DNA from: Mycolicibacterium vulneris
GTDB taxonomy: Bacteria; Actinomycetota; Actinomycetes; Mycobacteriales; Mycobacteriaceae
DNA length: 64,000 nt
Assembly: GCF_002104765.1 (NCBI RefSeq)
Contig: NZ_NCXM01000009.1
Span: 1 to 64,000 of the forward strand
Direction of reading: 5' to 3'
A model generated the notes under the pieces. It worked only from the letters and a program-made list of their open reading frames with translations, was not told the DNA's origin and did no database searches. Both the position numbers and the translations under genes were made by a program. This document shows, one piece after another, positions 1 to 9,046 of this stretch (position 1 is the first letter of the stretch; each line of letters opens with the position of its first letter).

Positions 1-86
1 AACTGTCAACCATCAACCGAAACACTGTCAGCCATCACCCGAAGACAAAATGTCAAGCATCAACCGAGGTCATACACTCTCTGACG
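1..86. repeat. Three imperfect direct repeats, possible IS21-type element end
   Basis: Three near-copies of TGTCARSCATCAMCCGA start at positions 4, 26 and 51, spaced 22 and 25 bp. They stop just before the tRNA-Arg gene. IS21-family elements carry several short direct repeats near their ends that begin with TGT, and this arrangement resembles them. No transposase lies in the window, so any element would extend to the left of base 1. The assignment is an inference; a repeat-rich intergenic spacer is the alternative. Confidence 0.35.
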
Positions 87-159
87 TGCCCCCGGCAGGA
101 TTCGAACCTGCGACACCGGCTTTAGGAGAGCCGTGCTCTATCCCCTGAGCTACGGGGGC
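87..159 (-). tRNA. tRNA-Arg (anticodon CCT)
   Basis: Read on the minus strand, this folds as a tRNA. The acceptor stem pairs GCCCCCG with CGGGGGC and is followed by discriminator A. The anticodon arm CGGCT/AGCCG holds the loop CTCCTAA, giving anticodon CCT, which reads the arginine codon AGG. The T-arm contains GGTTCGAATCC. The 3' CCA is not encoded. No protein gene overlaps it. Confidence 0.97.
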
Positions 160-208
160 GGACGGGCCTGAGCTTACCGGCACGCCCGCCGGTAAATCGC
201 CGCGGCGG

Positions 209-1033
209 TCAGCGCAGTTCGGCGATCACCTTCGAGAAGTTGTCGATGTTGTTGTCCTGCACGGTGAAGGACGACACACCGTACTTTTCGCGGTATGCGA
301 TCAGCGTGTCGGCGATCTCGCGGGGCGAACCGCTCAGCACCGAGGGCTGGGACAGGATCTGTTCGTCGGACAGGTCCGGCGAGTAAGCGCGGGTCAGCTT
401 GAGGTCGGGCTCGGTCTCGCCGGCACGCGGCATCGCCGTGATGGCCAGGTTCAACTCGAGGGAGTCGAACCGGTCTCCCGCAGCCTTGCGGACGAAGTCC
501 ACGCGTTCGGCGAACGGGTCCTCGACATCGCGCACCTTGGAGCCGGTCAGCCCGATGATGTCGGCGTTGCGGGCGGCGATGGTCAGCACCCGGTCACCAT
601 TGCCGGCGATGATGAGCGGCGTCGACGGGTGGTGCTCTTTCAGGTACTTCGTCATGTGCTCGAGATAGTCGACCCGGGCGCCTGCGCTGGGATACGGGAT
701 CTCCGCGGCTTCGAACTCTTCCCGGACGTAACCGGTGCCAAGCCCGATCTCCAGGCGGCCGTCGCTGAGCAGATCCAGGCCTTGCATGTCCCGGCTGAGC
801 AGGGCCGGCTTGTAGAACGCGGAGTTGAGCACATACATGCTCAGCCGCAGCGTCGTGGTGACCATCGCGACCGCGGTCAGCGTCGGGAACGGGGCCGCGG
901 CACCCAAATGGTCGGGCACACAAAGAATGTCGAAGCCCGCGTCCTCAGCGCGCTTGGCCTTGTCGAGCAGTGCCTCGCGCGACTTGAAGAACCGCATGCT
1001 CATTCCGAAGCGAAAATCCTTGGCCACCAACAT
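209..1033 (-). CDS. LLM-class F420-dependent oxidoreductase
   Basis: This 274-residue protein has the luciferase-like (beta/alpha)8 barrel of F420-dependent oxidoreductases. Visible signatures are an N-terminal strand followed by KAEDAGFDILCVPDHLG, then GRLEIGLGTGYVREEF, and TPLIIAGNGDRVLTIAARNADIIG near residue 145. These enzymes use reduced F420 (or FMN) for hydride transfer; the substrate cannot be read from sequence. It lies 6 bp downstream of the cyclotransferase-fusion gene and is probably the last gene of the mntH operon. The start could also be the Met at residue 11, since upstream ribosome-binding sequence is weak. Confidence 0.85.
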   Translation of the reverse strand: MLVAKDFRFGMSMRFFKSREALLDKAKRAEDAGFDILCVPDHLGAAAPFPTLTAVAMVTTTLRLSMYVLNSAFYKPALLSRDMQGLDLLSDGRLEIGLGTGYVREEFEAAEIPYPSAGARVDYLEHMTKYLKEHHPSTPLIIAGNGDRVLTIAARNADIIGLTGSKVRDVEDPFAERVDFVRKAAGDRFDSLELNLAITAMPRAGETEPDLKLTRAYSPDLSDEQILSQPSVLSGSPREIADTLIAYREKYGVSSFTVQDNNIDNFSKVIAELR

Positions 1034-1039
1034 CTCCGT

Positions 1040-2116
1040 TCAACGATCCGACATTGACCAACTACGGGCGGCCTGCGCCAACCCCTCAATCAGGGCGCTG
1101 GTGACCGAGGACAAACCGTCATCACCCGGCAGCGGGCTGCGCGGGCTGATCCCCCTGACGCGGGCCGAGAGCTCCAGCTGGGTTCCGCCGTCCCGCACCC
1201 GGTTCACCGGGTTGCGCGGATGCAGGCCGCGCAATTCCGGCGGGATCTTGTCGAGGTCGGTGATCACCTGGTAGCCGGTGAGCTGAATGTGCTGGGTCAG
1301 GTGAGCGGCCAGCGCCCGGTTGCGGCCGCCGGCCAGCAGCTGGGTGCTGCGACCGTCGCGGCCGTACCCGTGCAGCGACACCGCGGCGTCGACATGGTCG
1401 AGGAACTCGGCGAGTCGCGGCGACTCGGCCGGGTCGAACAGGGCCGACGGCAGGTGATGCGGATAAGCGTCGGGATGGCGCACCACGTACACCGACGCGC
1501 CGGCGGCCTCGGCGGCACGTTCGGCGACCACGTCGGTCATCTCTTCCAGCCCGCCGCCATGGATCGCGAGAAAGCCGAACCGCGAACGTAATTGGCTGCT
1601 TTCGGTCACCCCGGGATCGCTCAGTAACGCCGCAAGTGACTGTGGCCCAGGGCCGGACGTCGACAACGATTTCGGGCGGGGCCAGCCGGCGGGATCCCAG
1701 CGGCGCAAGAAGTCGACCCAGCGTTGCGGCAACCCGTGCTGCGTGGCGCCGTCGATGATCTTGGGTAGGTAGCCCGGTCTGGGCGGGCCCGGCGTCACGC
1801 GGTGGTCGATGTAGACCCAGGCCGGCTCGGGTCCGTCATCGGTGTGCACGGTCATCTCGTCGCGCCGGTAGCGGACCGGCACCCCCTCGGCGCTGTCCAG
1901 CGTCGCCAGGTCACCGTCGGAGATCCGCCACACCACCCCGTACACCTGGTTGCCGGCGAGCGGCTCGACGGTGGCCACGCCGCGCTGATTGATCAGCCAG
2001 TCGTGATCGGCCAGCACGGCAGGCCGCGGATGCGCTGCGTCGGGGCAGCGTTGAGCCATCTGCCTGACGCATAGGTTCGACCCGTATGCGAAGTAAAGGT
2101 GCCGGAGGGCCGGCAT
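1040..2116 (-). CDS. Gamma-glutamylcyclotransferase-like / poly-gamma-glutamate hydrolase fusion (Rv0923c-type)
   Basis: A 358-residue two-domain protein. Residues ~5-140 match the gamma-glutamylcyclotransferase (AIG2-like) fold: the YGSN motif near residue 11 and LDSAEG with the expected catalytic Glu near residue 75. Residues ~165-325 match the poly-gamma-glutamate hydrolase (DUF867, phage PghP) family, with FLAIHGGGLEEMT and SLHGYGRDG as likely zinc-binding segments. Both domain families act on gamma-glutamyl linkages, so a combined role in gamma-glutamyl peptide or polymer turnover is plausible but inferred. The start codon directly abuts the mntH stop. M. tuberculosis Rv0923c appears collinear and similar in length. 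Confidence 0.8.
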   Translation of the reverse strand: MPALRHLYFAYGSNLCVRQMAQRCPDAAHPRPAVLADHDWLINQRGVATVEPLAGNQVYGVVWRISDGDLATLDSAEGVPVRYRRDEMTVHTDDGPEPAWVYIDHRVTPGPPRPGYLPKIIDGATQHGLPQRWVDFLRRWDPAGWPRPKSLSTSGPGPQSLAALLSDPGVTESSQLRSRFGFLAIHGGGLEEMTDVVAERAAEAAGASVYVVRHPDAYPHHLPSALFDPAESPRLAEFLDHVDAAVSLHGYGRDGRSTQLLAGGRNRALAAHLTQHIQLTGYQVITDLDKIPPELRGLHPRNPVNRVRDGGTQLELSARVRGISPRSPLPGDDGLSSVTSALIEGLAQAARSWSMSDR

Positions 2117-3343
2117 TCAGCCCGTCACCGTCAGCCAGATGAGCACCACGTTAAGCAGACTAATCAATATGCCGACGGCCCAGCCGAGAATCGTCGTGAT
2201 GCGGTGATTGGCGTCGCTGCCCATCAGCCCGCGATCGCTGGTCAGCTTGATCAAAGGCAGCACGGCAAAAGGTATTCCGAACGACAACACCACCTGCGAC
2301 AGCACCAGTGCGCGGGTGGGGTCGAATCCCACCGCCAGGATCACCAGGGCGGGCACCAGGGTGATCACCCGCCGCAGCACCATCGGAACCGACCGGTGCA
2401 GCAATCCCTGCATGATCATGGCGCCCGCATAGGCGCCCACCGACGACGACGCCAGACCCGACGCGAGCAACCCGACCGCGAATAGCACCGCGATGGTCGC
2501 GCCCAGAGTGTTGTGAATCGCGGAGTAGGCGCCCTCGATGGAGGCGCTGACGTCACGGTGCTGCAGATTGACCGCGGCGATCACCAGCATCACGGCGTTC
2601 ACCGTGCCGGCCACCGTCATCGCCAGCACGACGTCCCAGCGGGTGACGCGCAGCAGCAGGCGCCGGTGTGCCCCCTCGTCGGGATGCCCGTGCCGGTCCA
2701 GGACCAGGCCCGAATGCATGTAGACCGCGTGCGGCATCACGGTGGCGCCCAGGATGGCGGCCGCCAGCAGCACGCTTTCGGTGCCGTGGAACCGGGGCAC
2801 CAATCCGCCGACCATCTCCTCAGGTGGGGCCGTCTTGACGAAGAAGCTTGCCGCGAACCCGACCGCGATGACCAGCAACAAGCCCGTGATGACCCGCTCG
2901 AAGATGATCTGCCCGCGCCGGTCCTGGATCCCCAGCAGCAGCAAGGCCACCAGGCCGGTGACCAGCCCGCCGGCCAGCAGCGGCAGGCTGAACAGAATGT
3001 GCAAGGCGATGGCCCCGCCGACGACCTCGGCCGCGTCGGTCGCGACGGCCACGAGTTCGGCTTGAGCCCAGTAGACCAACCGCGCCCCGCGGCCCATCCG
3101 CTTGCCGATCGTGGCGGGCAGGGAGCGTCCGGTGACCAGCCCCAGCTTCGCCGACAGGTACTGCACCAGGCCCGCCAGCACGTTGGCCACGACGATGACC
3201 CACAGCAGCAGGTAGCCGTACTGCGAGCCGGCGCTGACATTGGCGGCGACGTTTCCCGGGTCGACGTAGGCGATCGCAGCGACGAACGCGGGCCCGAGCA
3301 AATACCAGTTGCCCTTGAGCGAGCCCTGGGTGCGCTGCCCCAA
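2117..3343 (-). CDS. mntH: Mn2+/divalent metal:H+ symporter, NRAMP family
   Basis: This 408-residue polytopic membrane protein has about eleven helices and imports manganese and other divalent metals with protons. The first helix contains the NRAMP metal-site pattern DPGN (residues ~28-31, AIAYVDPGNVAANV). Helix 6 carries MPHAVYMHSG near residue 205, with the conserved Met/His ligand region. The only start in frame is TTG, because a stop lies just upstream; GAGG about 9 bases before it can serve as ribosome-binding site. It heads a three-gene operon. I see no certain MntR or IdeR box in the upstream spacer. Confidence 0.93.
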   Translation of the reverse strand: MGQRTQGSLKGNWYLLGPAFVAAIAYVDPGNVAANVSAGSQYGYLLLWVIVVANVLAGLVQYLSAKLGLVTGRSLPATIGKRMGRGARLVYWAQAELVAVATDAAEVVGGAIALHILFSLPLLAGGLVTGLVALLLLGIQDRRGQIIFERVITGLLLVIAVGFAASFFVKTAPPEEMVGGLVPRFHGTESVLLAAAILGATVMPHAVYMHSGLVLDRHGHPDEGAHRRLLLRVTRWDVVLAMTVAGTVNAVMLVIAAVNLQHRDVSASIEGAYSAIHNTLGATIAVLFAVGLLASGLASSSVGAYAGAMIMQGLLHRSVPMVLRRVITLVPALVILAVGFDPTRALVLSQVVLSFGIPFAVLPLIKLTSDRGLMGSDANHRITTILGWAVGILISLLNVVLIWLTVTG

Positions 3344-3441
3344 CGTGTCGACCTCGATTCACATCACCGAATAAGAAAGTGAGGTTAGTCGAACATCTCG
3401 GCGCGACCTGCAGCGGCTACGGCGTTTCCCGCCCTCGAGCC

Positions 3442-4518
3442 TCACTGCGGGAGGTAAAGCCCCTTGCCGGTGACCAGCGGCAGGTCCAGGGTTGTCACGA
3501 TGCCGGGCTGGGCGGCCACCACCGCGGGGATCGCGTTGACGACGCGCATCGCGGTGGCCACCAGGCCGGCGTGGTTGTGATCGCCCTTGCGGCTGCACAG
3601 GCAGACGTCCATGGCATAAGACGGTTCGCCGGTGATCTCGATGCGGTAGGAACCGCCCTTCTGCGCGGGCTGCGGCCACTCCGGGCACAGGTCCTCGCGC
3701 AACCGGGTGACGTGTTCGAGGACGACGACGGGGTCGCCGTTGACCACGCCGAACACCTCGAAGCGCAACGCCGCGGCGGTGCCCTTGGCGATATGGCCCG
3801 AGGCGATGTCGAAATCCTCGGGCGCAGGCACCCGCACGTATTCCTGCGTCACCTCGTCGAGCGTGATGCCCAGGCCGGCCGCTATCTGCCGGATCACCGA
3901 TCCCCACGCCAGGCTCAGCACACCGGGCTGCAGCAGCATCGGGATGTCGTCCATCGGCTTGCCGAATCCCATCACGTCGAACATGACCGCGGCGCTGTCA
4001 TAGGTCGCGTAGTCGACGATCTCCATGCACCGGATCTGCTGGATGCTCTGGCAGGTACCCGCCAGCGCCAGCGGCAGCAGATCGTTGGCGAAGCCGGGAT
4101 CAATACCGTTGACGTAGAGGCTTGAATTCCCTTCTTGCGCGGCGTCTTCCAGGGGCTTGATGAGCTCCTCGGGGATGACCTGCCATGGGTACTGCAAGAA
4201 GACCGGGCCGCTGCCGACGATGTTGATTCCCGCCGCCAGGACACGCCGGTAGTCCTCGAGCGCCTCAGGCAACCGGTTGTCGGCCAGTGCGTTGTACACC
4301 GCGCATTGCGGGCCGGTGGCCAGTACGGCATCCAGGTCGGTGCTGGCGAGCACACCGGTCGACTCGCTAAGCCCCGCAAGCTCCGCCGCGTCCTTCCCGG
4401 CCTTGGCGTCCGAGGACACCCAGACGCCCTTCAGGTCGAACTCCGGATTGGTGATGAGCGCGCGCAGGGCGTGGATACCGACGTTGCCGGTGCCCAATTG
4501 GACGACGGGGATGGGCAT
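3442..4518 (-). CDS. Dihydrodipicolinate-reductase-like NAD(P)-binding protein (Rv0926c-type)
   Basis: A 358-residue protein with an N-terminal Rossmann fold (VVQLGTGNVGIHALRALI, residues ~5-22) and a C-terminal region typical of the dihydrodipicolinate-reductase-like/amine-dehydrogenase-like family. The exact substrate is unknown; members are often annotated as putative NAD(P)H-dependent amine or diaminopimelate-type dehydrogenases. It starts 24 bp after the stop of the SDR gene on the same strand, so the two are probably co-transcribed from the promoter that carries a KstR-like operator. A lipid or sterol link is therefore inferred from context only. Confidence 0.75.
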   Translation of the reverse strand: MPIPVVQLGTGNVGIHALRALITNPEFDLKGVWVSSDAKAGKDAAELAGLSESTGVLASTDLDAVLATGPQCAVYNALADNRLPEALEDYRRVLAAGINIVGSGPVFLQYPWQVIPEELIKPLEDAAQEGNSSLYVNGIDPGFANDLLPLALAGTCQSIQQIRCMEIVDYATYDSAAVMFDVMGFGKPMDDIPMLLQPGVLSLAWGSVIRQIAAGLGITLDEVTQEYVRVPAPEDFDIASGHIAKGTAAALRFEVFGVVNGDPVVVLEHVTRLREDLCPEWPQPAQKGGSYRIEITGEPSYAMDVCLCSRKGDHNHAGLVATAMRVVNAIPAVVAAQPGIVTTLDLPLVTGKGLYLPQ

Positions 4519-4542
4519 GACGTGCTCCTTAGCGGTCGGGGC

Positions 4543-5334
4543 TCACAGGTCCGGGACGGGGATGTCGAGGTTCGGGAAGGTCAGGCCGCCGTCCACCTCG
4601 AGCGTCTTGCCGGTCAAGAAATTTCCAGCTGGCGACGCCAAATACACTGCGGCAGCGGCAATATCGACCGGGTCGCCGAGGCGGCGCATGGGTGTCGCCT
4701 TCTCCATCGGCTCGCGCAATTCGTCGTTGGAGGCCACCACGTCCAGCGCCGAGGTCAGGATCGAGCCGGGTGCGATGGCGTTGACCCGGATGCGCGGGCA
4801 CAGGTCCAGCGCGGACGACCGGGTGTAATGCGCCAGCGCGGCTTTTGCGGTGGCGTAGGCGGCGAAACCACGCCCGGCCAGCCGGCCCATGGTCGAGGTG
4901 ATGTTGATGATGCTGCCGCCGCCGGAGTGCTCCAGCATCAGCGGCACCGCCGCGATGGTGAGCGCGTGAGCGGTAGCGACGTTGAAGGTGAATGCGTCCT
5001 TGAGGTCCTTGGTCGAGGTGGTCAGCAGCGTGTTGGGCATGGTGCCGCCGACGTTGTTGACGACGATGTCTAGTTTCCCGAATGCCTCGACGGCCTTGCC
5101 GGCCAGCTCCGCAGTGGACTCGGGGTGCGCCAGGTCGGCGGCCACGACGTGGGCCCGCCGCCCGACGGCCCGGACCTGTTCTGCGACGGCTTCTAGTTGA
5201 GACTCCGTGCGTGAGGAGATGAGGACATCGGCGCCCGCCTCGGCGAAGGCCAGCGCGATGGCCGCCCCGAGGCCGCGGCCCGCACCGGTGATGACGGCGA
5301 CTTTGTCGTCGAGACGGAACCTGTCAAGGATCAT
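4543..5334 (-). CDS. Short-chain dehydrogenase/reductase (Rv0927c-type)
   Basis: A 263-residue classical SDR. The cofactor motif TGAGRGLG is at residues ~16-23, NNVGG near residue 91, the catalytic Ser region in ITSTMG near residue 145, and YATAKAA near residue 160 supplies the catalytic Tyr and Lys. The substrate is unknown. It is the first gene of a two-gene operon with the dihydrodipicolinate-reductase-like gene and is divergent from the pst cluster. A palindrome matching the KstR operator lies 70 bp before the start, suggesting derepression on sterol or fatty-acyl-CoA metabolites. Confidence 0.87.
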   Translation of the reverse strand: MILDRFRLDDKVAVITGAGRGLGAAIALAFAEAGADVLISSRTESQLEAVAEQVRAVGRRAHVVAADLAHPESTAELAGKAVEAFGKLDIVVNNVGGTMPNTLLTTSTKDLKDAFTFNVATAHALTIAAVPLMLEHSGGGSIINITSTMGRLAGRGFAAYATAKAALAHYTRSSALDLCPRIRVNAIAPGSILTSALDVVASNDELREPMEKATPMRRLGDPVDIAAAAVYLASPAGNFLTGKTLEVDGGLTFPNLDIPVPDL

Positions 5335-5403
5335 GGCGGCCTCTCTTCATTTCGATGTCAGCCGACACGGTAGCAAGCCGCGCCGTCTCGGATCGGGCAT
5401 TTC

Positions 5404-5417
5404 TGGAACAGGTTCTA
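5404..5417. promoter_or_regulatory. KstR-like operator upstream of the SDR operon
   Basis: TGGAACAGGTTCTA fits the KstR consensus TnnAACnnGTTnnA. It lies 70 bp upstream of the SDR start in the 239-bp divergent spacer between that gene and the first pstS. Outer bases differ from the perfect TAGAAC/GTTCTA arms seen at two other places in this window, so binding may be weaker. Confidence 0.55.
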
Positions 5418-5508
5418 CTTTTGCACACGGGTGTGGCGATGCGGCCCGCAGCGCAGGCATACACGCGGCACCGGCCACCCACCTCTGCCGGGCGACCATT
5501 CGCCCGCC

Positions 5509-5530
5509 GTTAACCTTGGTGCTGTTAGCT
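5509..5530 (+). promoter_or_regulatory. Conserved promoter element of first pstS (candidate RegX3/Pho-type site)
   Basis: The block GTTAACCTTG-GTG-CTGTTAGCT lies 44 bp before the TTG start of the first pstS. An almost identical block (19 of 22 positions) lies before the second pstS. GTTNACC resembles the half-site of actinobacterial phosphate-response regulators. Regulator identity is inferred. Confidence 0.45.
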
Positions 5531-5573
5531 GAACGGCGACGATCGTGTCTGGTCTTCACCGTGAGGAAGTAAC

Positions 5574-6674
5574 TTGAGGCGCAACCGGTTTGGTGCCGCA
5601 ATGGCTGTCCTGATGGCCGGTGGGCTGGCGTTGTCGGGGTGCGCGGGCAGCGAGACATGGGGGCGCGGGGCGACCCTGCCGGGCCACGTCGATTGCGGTG
5701 GAAAGAAGGCGCTGAAGGCCAGCGGATCGACCGCGCAGGCCAACGCGATAACCCGCTTCGTCAGCTCGTTCGAGCGGGCCTGCCCCGGCCAGACGCTGAA
5801 CTACACCCCCAACGGTTCGGGTGCCGGCATTGGTGAATTCACAGGTAATCAAACCGATTTCGCAGGTTCAGACTCGCCGCTGGCCCCGATCGAATACTTC
5901 GCCGCCGAGGCGCGATGCGGTTCGCCGGCATGGAACCTGCCGGTGGTTTTCGGCCCGATCGCGATCACCTACAACGTCACGGGCGTCAACTCGCTGATCC
6001 TGGATGGCCCCACCACCGCCAAAATCTTCAAGGGCGCGATCACCGCCTGGAACGATCCCGCGATCCGGGCGCTGAACCCCGGCAGCCTGCTGCCCGCCGA
6101 GCCCATCCACGTCGCGTTTCGCAGCGACCAGTCCGGCACCACGGACAATTTTCAGAAATACCTGGACTCCGCGTCCGACGGCGTGTGGGACAGGGGCATC
6201 GGCAAGGCCTTCAACGGTGGGGTCGGCGAGGGCGCCGAGGGCAACGGCGGCACGTCGGCGGCCGTGAAAACGACCCAAGGGTCGATCAGCTACAACGAGT
6301 GGTCGTTCGCGTCGGCGCAGAACCTGGCGATCGCCAGGATCGTCACCTCGGCCGGCCCGGACCCGGTGTCGATCGATGCGGAGTCGGTCGGCAAGACGAT
6401 CTCCGGCGCCACCCTGACCGGGCGGGGCAACGACTTGGTCGTCGACACCTTCTCGTTCTACAAGCCGACCCGGCCCGGCTCCTATCCCATCGTGCTGGCC
6501 ACCTACGAGATCGTGTGCTCGAAATATCCCGATCCCCAGGTCGGCGCGGCGGTAAAGGCGTTCCTGCAGAACATCATTGGCGATGGACAGAACGGGTTGG
6601 CGGGCAACGGGTATATCCCGGTGCCCGCGTCATTCAAGTCGCGGCTGGCGGAGTCCATCAACGCCATCTCGTGA
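5574..6674 (+). CDS. pstS: Periplasmic phosphate-binding lipoprotein PstS, copy 1
   Basis: A 366-residue secreted lipoprotein that delivers phosphate to the Pst ABC importer. The signal peptide ends in the lipobox LSGC (Cys near residue 23). Ligand-binding segments are visible: SGSTAQANA near residue 43, [10 protein letters not shown] near residue 79, FAGSDSPL, and [16 protein letters not shown] near residue 182. The TTG start is chosen because GAGGAAG precedes it and the signal peptide begins there. It is followed after 252 bp by a very similar second copy. In M. tuberculosis the equivalent position holds pstS3. Confidence 0.93.
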   Translation: MRRNRFGAAMAVLMAGGLALSGCAGSETWGRGATLPGHVDCGGKKALKASGSTAQANAITRFVSSFERACPGQTLNYTPNGSGAGIGEFTGNQTDFAGSDSPLAPIEYFAAEARCGSPAWNLPVVFGPIAITYNVTGVNSLILDGPTTAKIFKGAITAWNDPAIRALNPGSLLPAEPIHVAFRSDQSGTTDNFQKYLDSASDGVWDRGIGKAFNGGVGEGAEGNGGTSAAVKTTQGSISYNEWSFASAQNLAIARIVTSAGPDPVSIDAESVGKTISGATLTGRGNDLVVDTFSFYKPTRPGSYPIVLATYEIVCSKYPDPQVGAAVKAFLQNIIGDGQNGLAGNGYIPVPASFKSRLAESINAIS

Positions 6675-6822
6675 TGTGAGACGGCGCGGGCGGGGCGCCG
6701 TGAAAGCCAACCGATTTTCTTTGCTGCCGGCGCGTGTCGAAGCGCTGTCGGGTACCGCCCGCGCCTACGTCGCCGTACGGTGCCACCGCGTTCAGCGATG
6801 AGCGCCGAACAATTTGCTCAAC

Positions 6823-6844
6823 GTTCACCTTGTTACTGTTAGCT
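6823..6844 (+). promoter_or_regulatory. Conserved promoter element of second pstS
   Basis: The block GTTCACCTTG-TTA-CTGTTAGCT matches the element before the first pstS at 19 of 22 positions. It lies 82 bp before the TTG start of the second copy. Its conservation in an otherwise diverged spacer suggests each pstS copy has its own promoter under the same regulator. Confidence 0.45.
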
Positions 6845-6926
6845 TCGTGGCTGCGAGACGGCTGGTCGGGCGCTACGGCTATCGACCGGCGGCGAGCCTG
6901 TTTCATCCCTACCGTAAGGAAGCGAA

Positions 6927-8039
6927 TTGAAACTCAACCGATTCGGCGCCGTGCTGAGTGTCGTGAGCGCCGGCGCGCTGGCGTTGTCGGCATGCGGAAG
7001 CGACAACAACGGGACCGGCGCGAGCGCAACGAGCGGCTCCTCGTCGGGCAACGTGAGCTGCGGTGGAAAGAAGGCCCTCAAGGCCAGCGGCTCGACGGCT
7101 CAGGCCAACGCGATGACCCGGTTCGTCAACGCGTACGAGCAGGCCTGCCCCGGCCAGACGCTCAACTACACCGCCAACGGGTCGGGCGCGGGAATCAGCG
7201 AATTCAACGGTAAGCAAACAGATTTCGGTGGTTCGGACTCGCCGCTGGCGACCAGCGAATACGCCGCCGCGCAACAGCGATGCGGGTCGCCGGCATGGAA
7301 CCTGCCGGTGGTCTTCGGCCCGATCGCCATCACCTACAACGTCGCGGGCCTCAATTCACTGAGCCTGGACGGCGCCACGGCCGCCAAGATCTTCAACGGT
7401 GCGATCACGACGTGGAACGACCCCGCGATCCAAGCGCTCAACCCGGGAGCCACCCTGCCGTCCGAGCCGATTCACGTCGTGTTCCGCAACGACGAATCCG
7501 GCACCACGGACAACTTCCAGAAGTACCTCGATGCCGCCTCCAACGGCGCGTGGGGCAAGGGCGCCGGCAAGACGTTCAAGGGCGGCGTCGGCGAGGGAGC
7601 AAAAGGCAACGACGGCACCTCGGCGGCGATCAAGGCGACCGAGGGCTCCGTCACCTACAACGAGTGGTCGTTTGCTCAGGCGCAGAAACTGAACACGGCC
7701 AAGATCATCACCTCGGCCGGCCCGGATGCGGTGTCGATCAGCGCCGACTCGGTGGGCAAGACGATTGCTGGAGCCAAGATCGTCGGCCAGGGCAACGACC
7801 TGGTGCTGGACACGCTGTCCTTCTATAAGCCGACCCAGGCCGGTTCCTACCCGATCGTGCTGGCCACCTACGAGATCGTCTGCTCGAAGTATCCCGACCC
7901 CCAGGTCGGTACGGCGGTCAAGGCGTTCCTGCAGAGCACCATCGGCGCCGGGCAGAACGGCCTGGCCGACAACGGCTACATCCCCATCCCTGACGCGTTC
8001 AAGTCGAGGTTGTCTGCTTCCATTAACGCCATCACATAA
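6927..8039 (+). CDS. pstS: Periplasmic phosphate-binding lipoprotein PstS, copy 2
   Basis: A 370-residue paralogue of the upstream PstS with the same signal peptide, the lipobox LSAC (Cys near residue 23) and a Ser/Gly/Thr-rich linker. Phosphate-site segments [27 protein letters not shown] and [16 protein letters not shown] are all retained. The start is TTG behind AAGGAAG. It lies 14 bp upstream of pstC, so this copy is likely co-transcribed with the permease genes. The two copies differ mostly in the linker and in surface positions, consistent with an old tandem duplication. Confidence 0.93.
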   Translation: MKLNRFGAVLSVVSAGALALSACGSDNNGTGASATSGSSSGNVSCGGKKALKASGSTAQANAMTRFVNAYEQACPGQTLNYTANGSGAGISEFNGKQTDFGGSDSPLATSEYAAAQQRCGSPAWNLPVVFGPIAITYNVAGLNSLSLDGATAAKIFNGAITTWNDPAIQALNPGATLPSEPIHVVFRNDESGTTDNFQKYLDAASNGAWGKGAGKTFKGGVGEGAKGNDGTSAAIKATEGSVTYNEWSFAQAQKLNTAKIITSAGPDAVSISADSVGKTIAGAKIVGQGNDLVLDTLSFYKPTQAGSYPIVLATYEIVCSKYPDPQVGTAVKAFLQSTIGAGQNGLADNGYIPIPDAFKSRLSASINAIT

Positions 8040-8053
8040 CCTGAGGTGGTCTC

Positions 8054-9046
8054 GTGACACGAGGAACAGCAATCAGCCCATCGACCGCGGAGAAGCCGGC
8101 ACTGACTGCGCTGAGCCAACACGTGGGGCGGCGGGCTGATCGACTGTTCAAGTTGGCGGCCGCCGCCGCCGGTTCGACGATCGTGGTCGCCATCCTGCTG
8201 ATCGCGGTCTTCCTGTTGCTGCGCGCCATCCCGTCGTTGCGCGTCAACCACGCGAACTTCTTCACCAGCGCACAGTTCAGCACCACCGACCCGGGCAAGC
8301 TCGCCTTCGGCATCCGCGACCTGCTGATGGTCACGGTGCTGAGTTCGCTCACAGCGCTGGTGCTGGCGGTGCCGGTCGCGGTCGGGATCGCGGTGTTTCT
8401 CACCCAATATGCGCCCAGGCGGCTGGCTCGCCCGTTCGGGGCGATCGTCGACCTGCTGGCCGCGGTGCCCTCGATCATCTTCGGGCTGTGGGGGATCTTC
8501 GTGCTGGCTCCCAACATCGAGCCCGTCGCGGCGTTCCTCAACCGCAACCTGGGGTGGTTTTTCCTGTTCAAGCAGGGCAACGTGTCGCTGGCCGGCGGCG
8601 GCACCATCTTCACCGCGGGCATCGTGCTTTCGGCGATGATCCTGCCGATCGTCACGTCGGTCTCGCGGGAAGTGTTCCGCCAGACCCCGCACATCCAGAT
8701 GGAAGCTGCGCAGGCGCTGGGTGCCACCAAGTGGGAGGTGGTGCGGATGACCGTGCTGCCGTTCGGCCGCAGCGGTGTGATCGCGGCGTCAATGCTGGGA
8801 TTGGGCCGCGCGCTCGGCGAGACCGTGGCGGTGCTGATCATCTTGCGCTCCGCCGCTCGCCCGGGGAATTGGTCGCTGTTCGACGGCGGTTACACGTTCG
8901 CCTCGAAAATCGCCTCCGCGGCAGCCGAATTCAGTGAACCATTGCCCACCGGCGCCTATATCGCCGCGGGTTTCGCGCTGTTCGTCTTGACGTTCGTCGT
9001 CAACGCGCTCGCGCGCACCATCGCCGGCGGAAAGGTCAACGGATGA
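8054..9046 (+). CDS. pstC: Phosphate ABC transporter permease PstC
   Basis: A 330-residue inner-membrane permease with about six helices; the first spans residues ~37-58. The cytoplasmic EAA loop, which docks the ATPase, reads [20 protein letters not shown] near residue 220. [10 protein letters not shown] follows near residue 255, as is usual for PstC. The start is GTG 14 bp after pstS copy 2, and the stop overlaps the pstA start by 4 bp (ATGA). It pairs with PstA to form the phosphate channel. Confidence 0.95.
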   Translation: MTRGTAISPSTAEKPALTALSQHVGRRADRLFKLAAAAAGSTIVVAILLIAVFLLLRAIPSLRVNHANFFTSAQFSTTDPGKLAFGIRDLLMVTVLSSLTALVLAVPVAVGIAVFLTQYAPRRLARPFGAIVDLLAAVPSIIFGLWGIFVLAPNIEPVAAFLNRNLGWFFLFKQGNVSLAGGGTIFTAGIVLSAMILPIVTSVSREVFRQTPHIQMEAAQALGATKWEVVRMTVLPFGRSGVIAASMLGLGRALGETVAVLIILRSAARPGNWSLFDGGYTFASKIASAAAEFSEPLPTGAYIAAGFALFVLTFVVNALARTIAGGKVNG

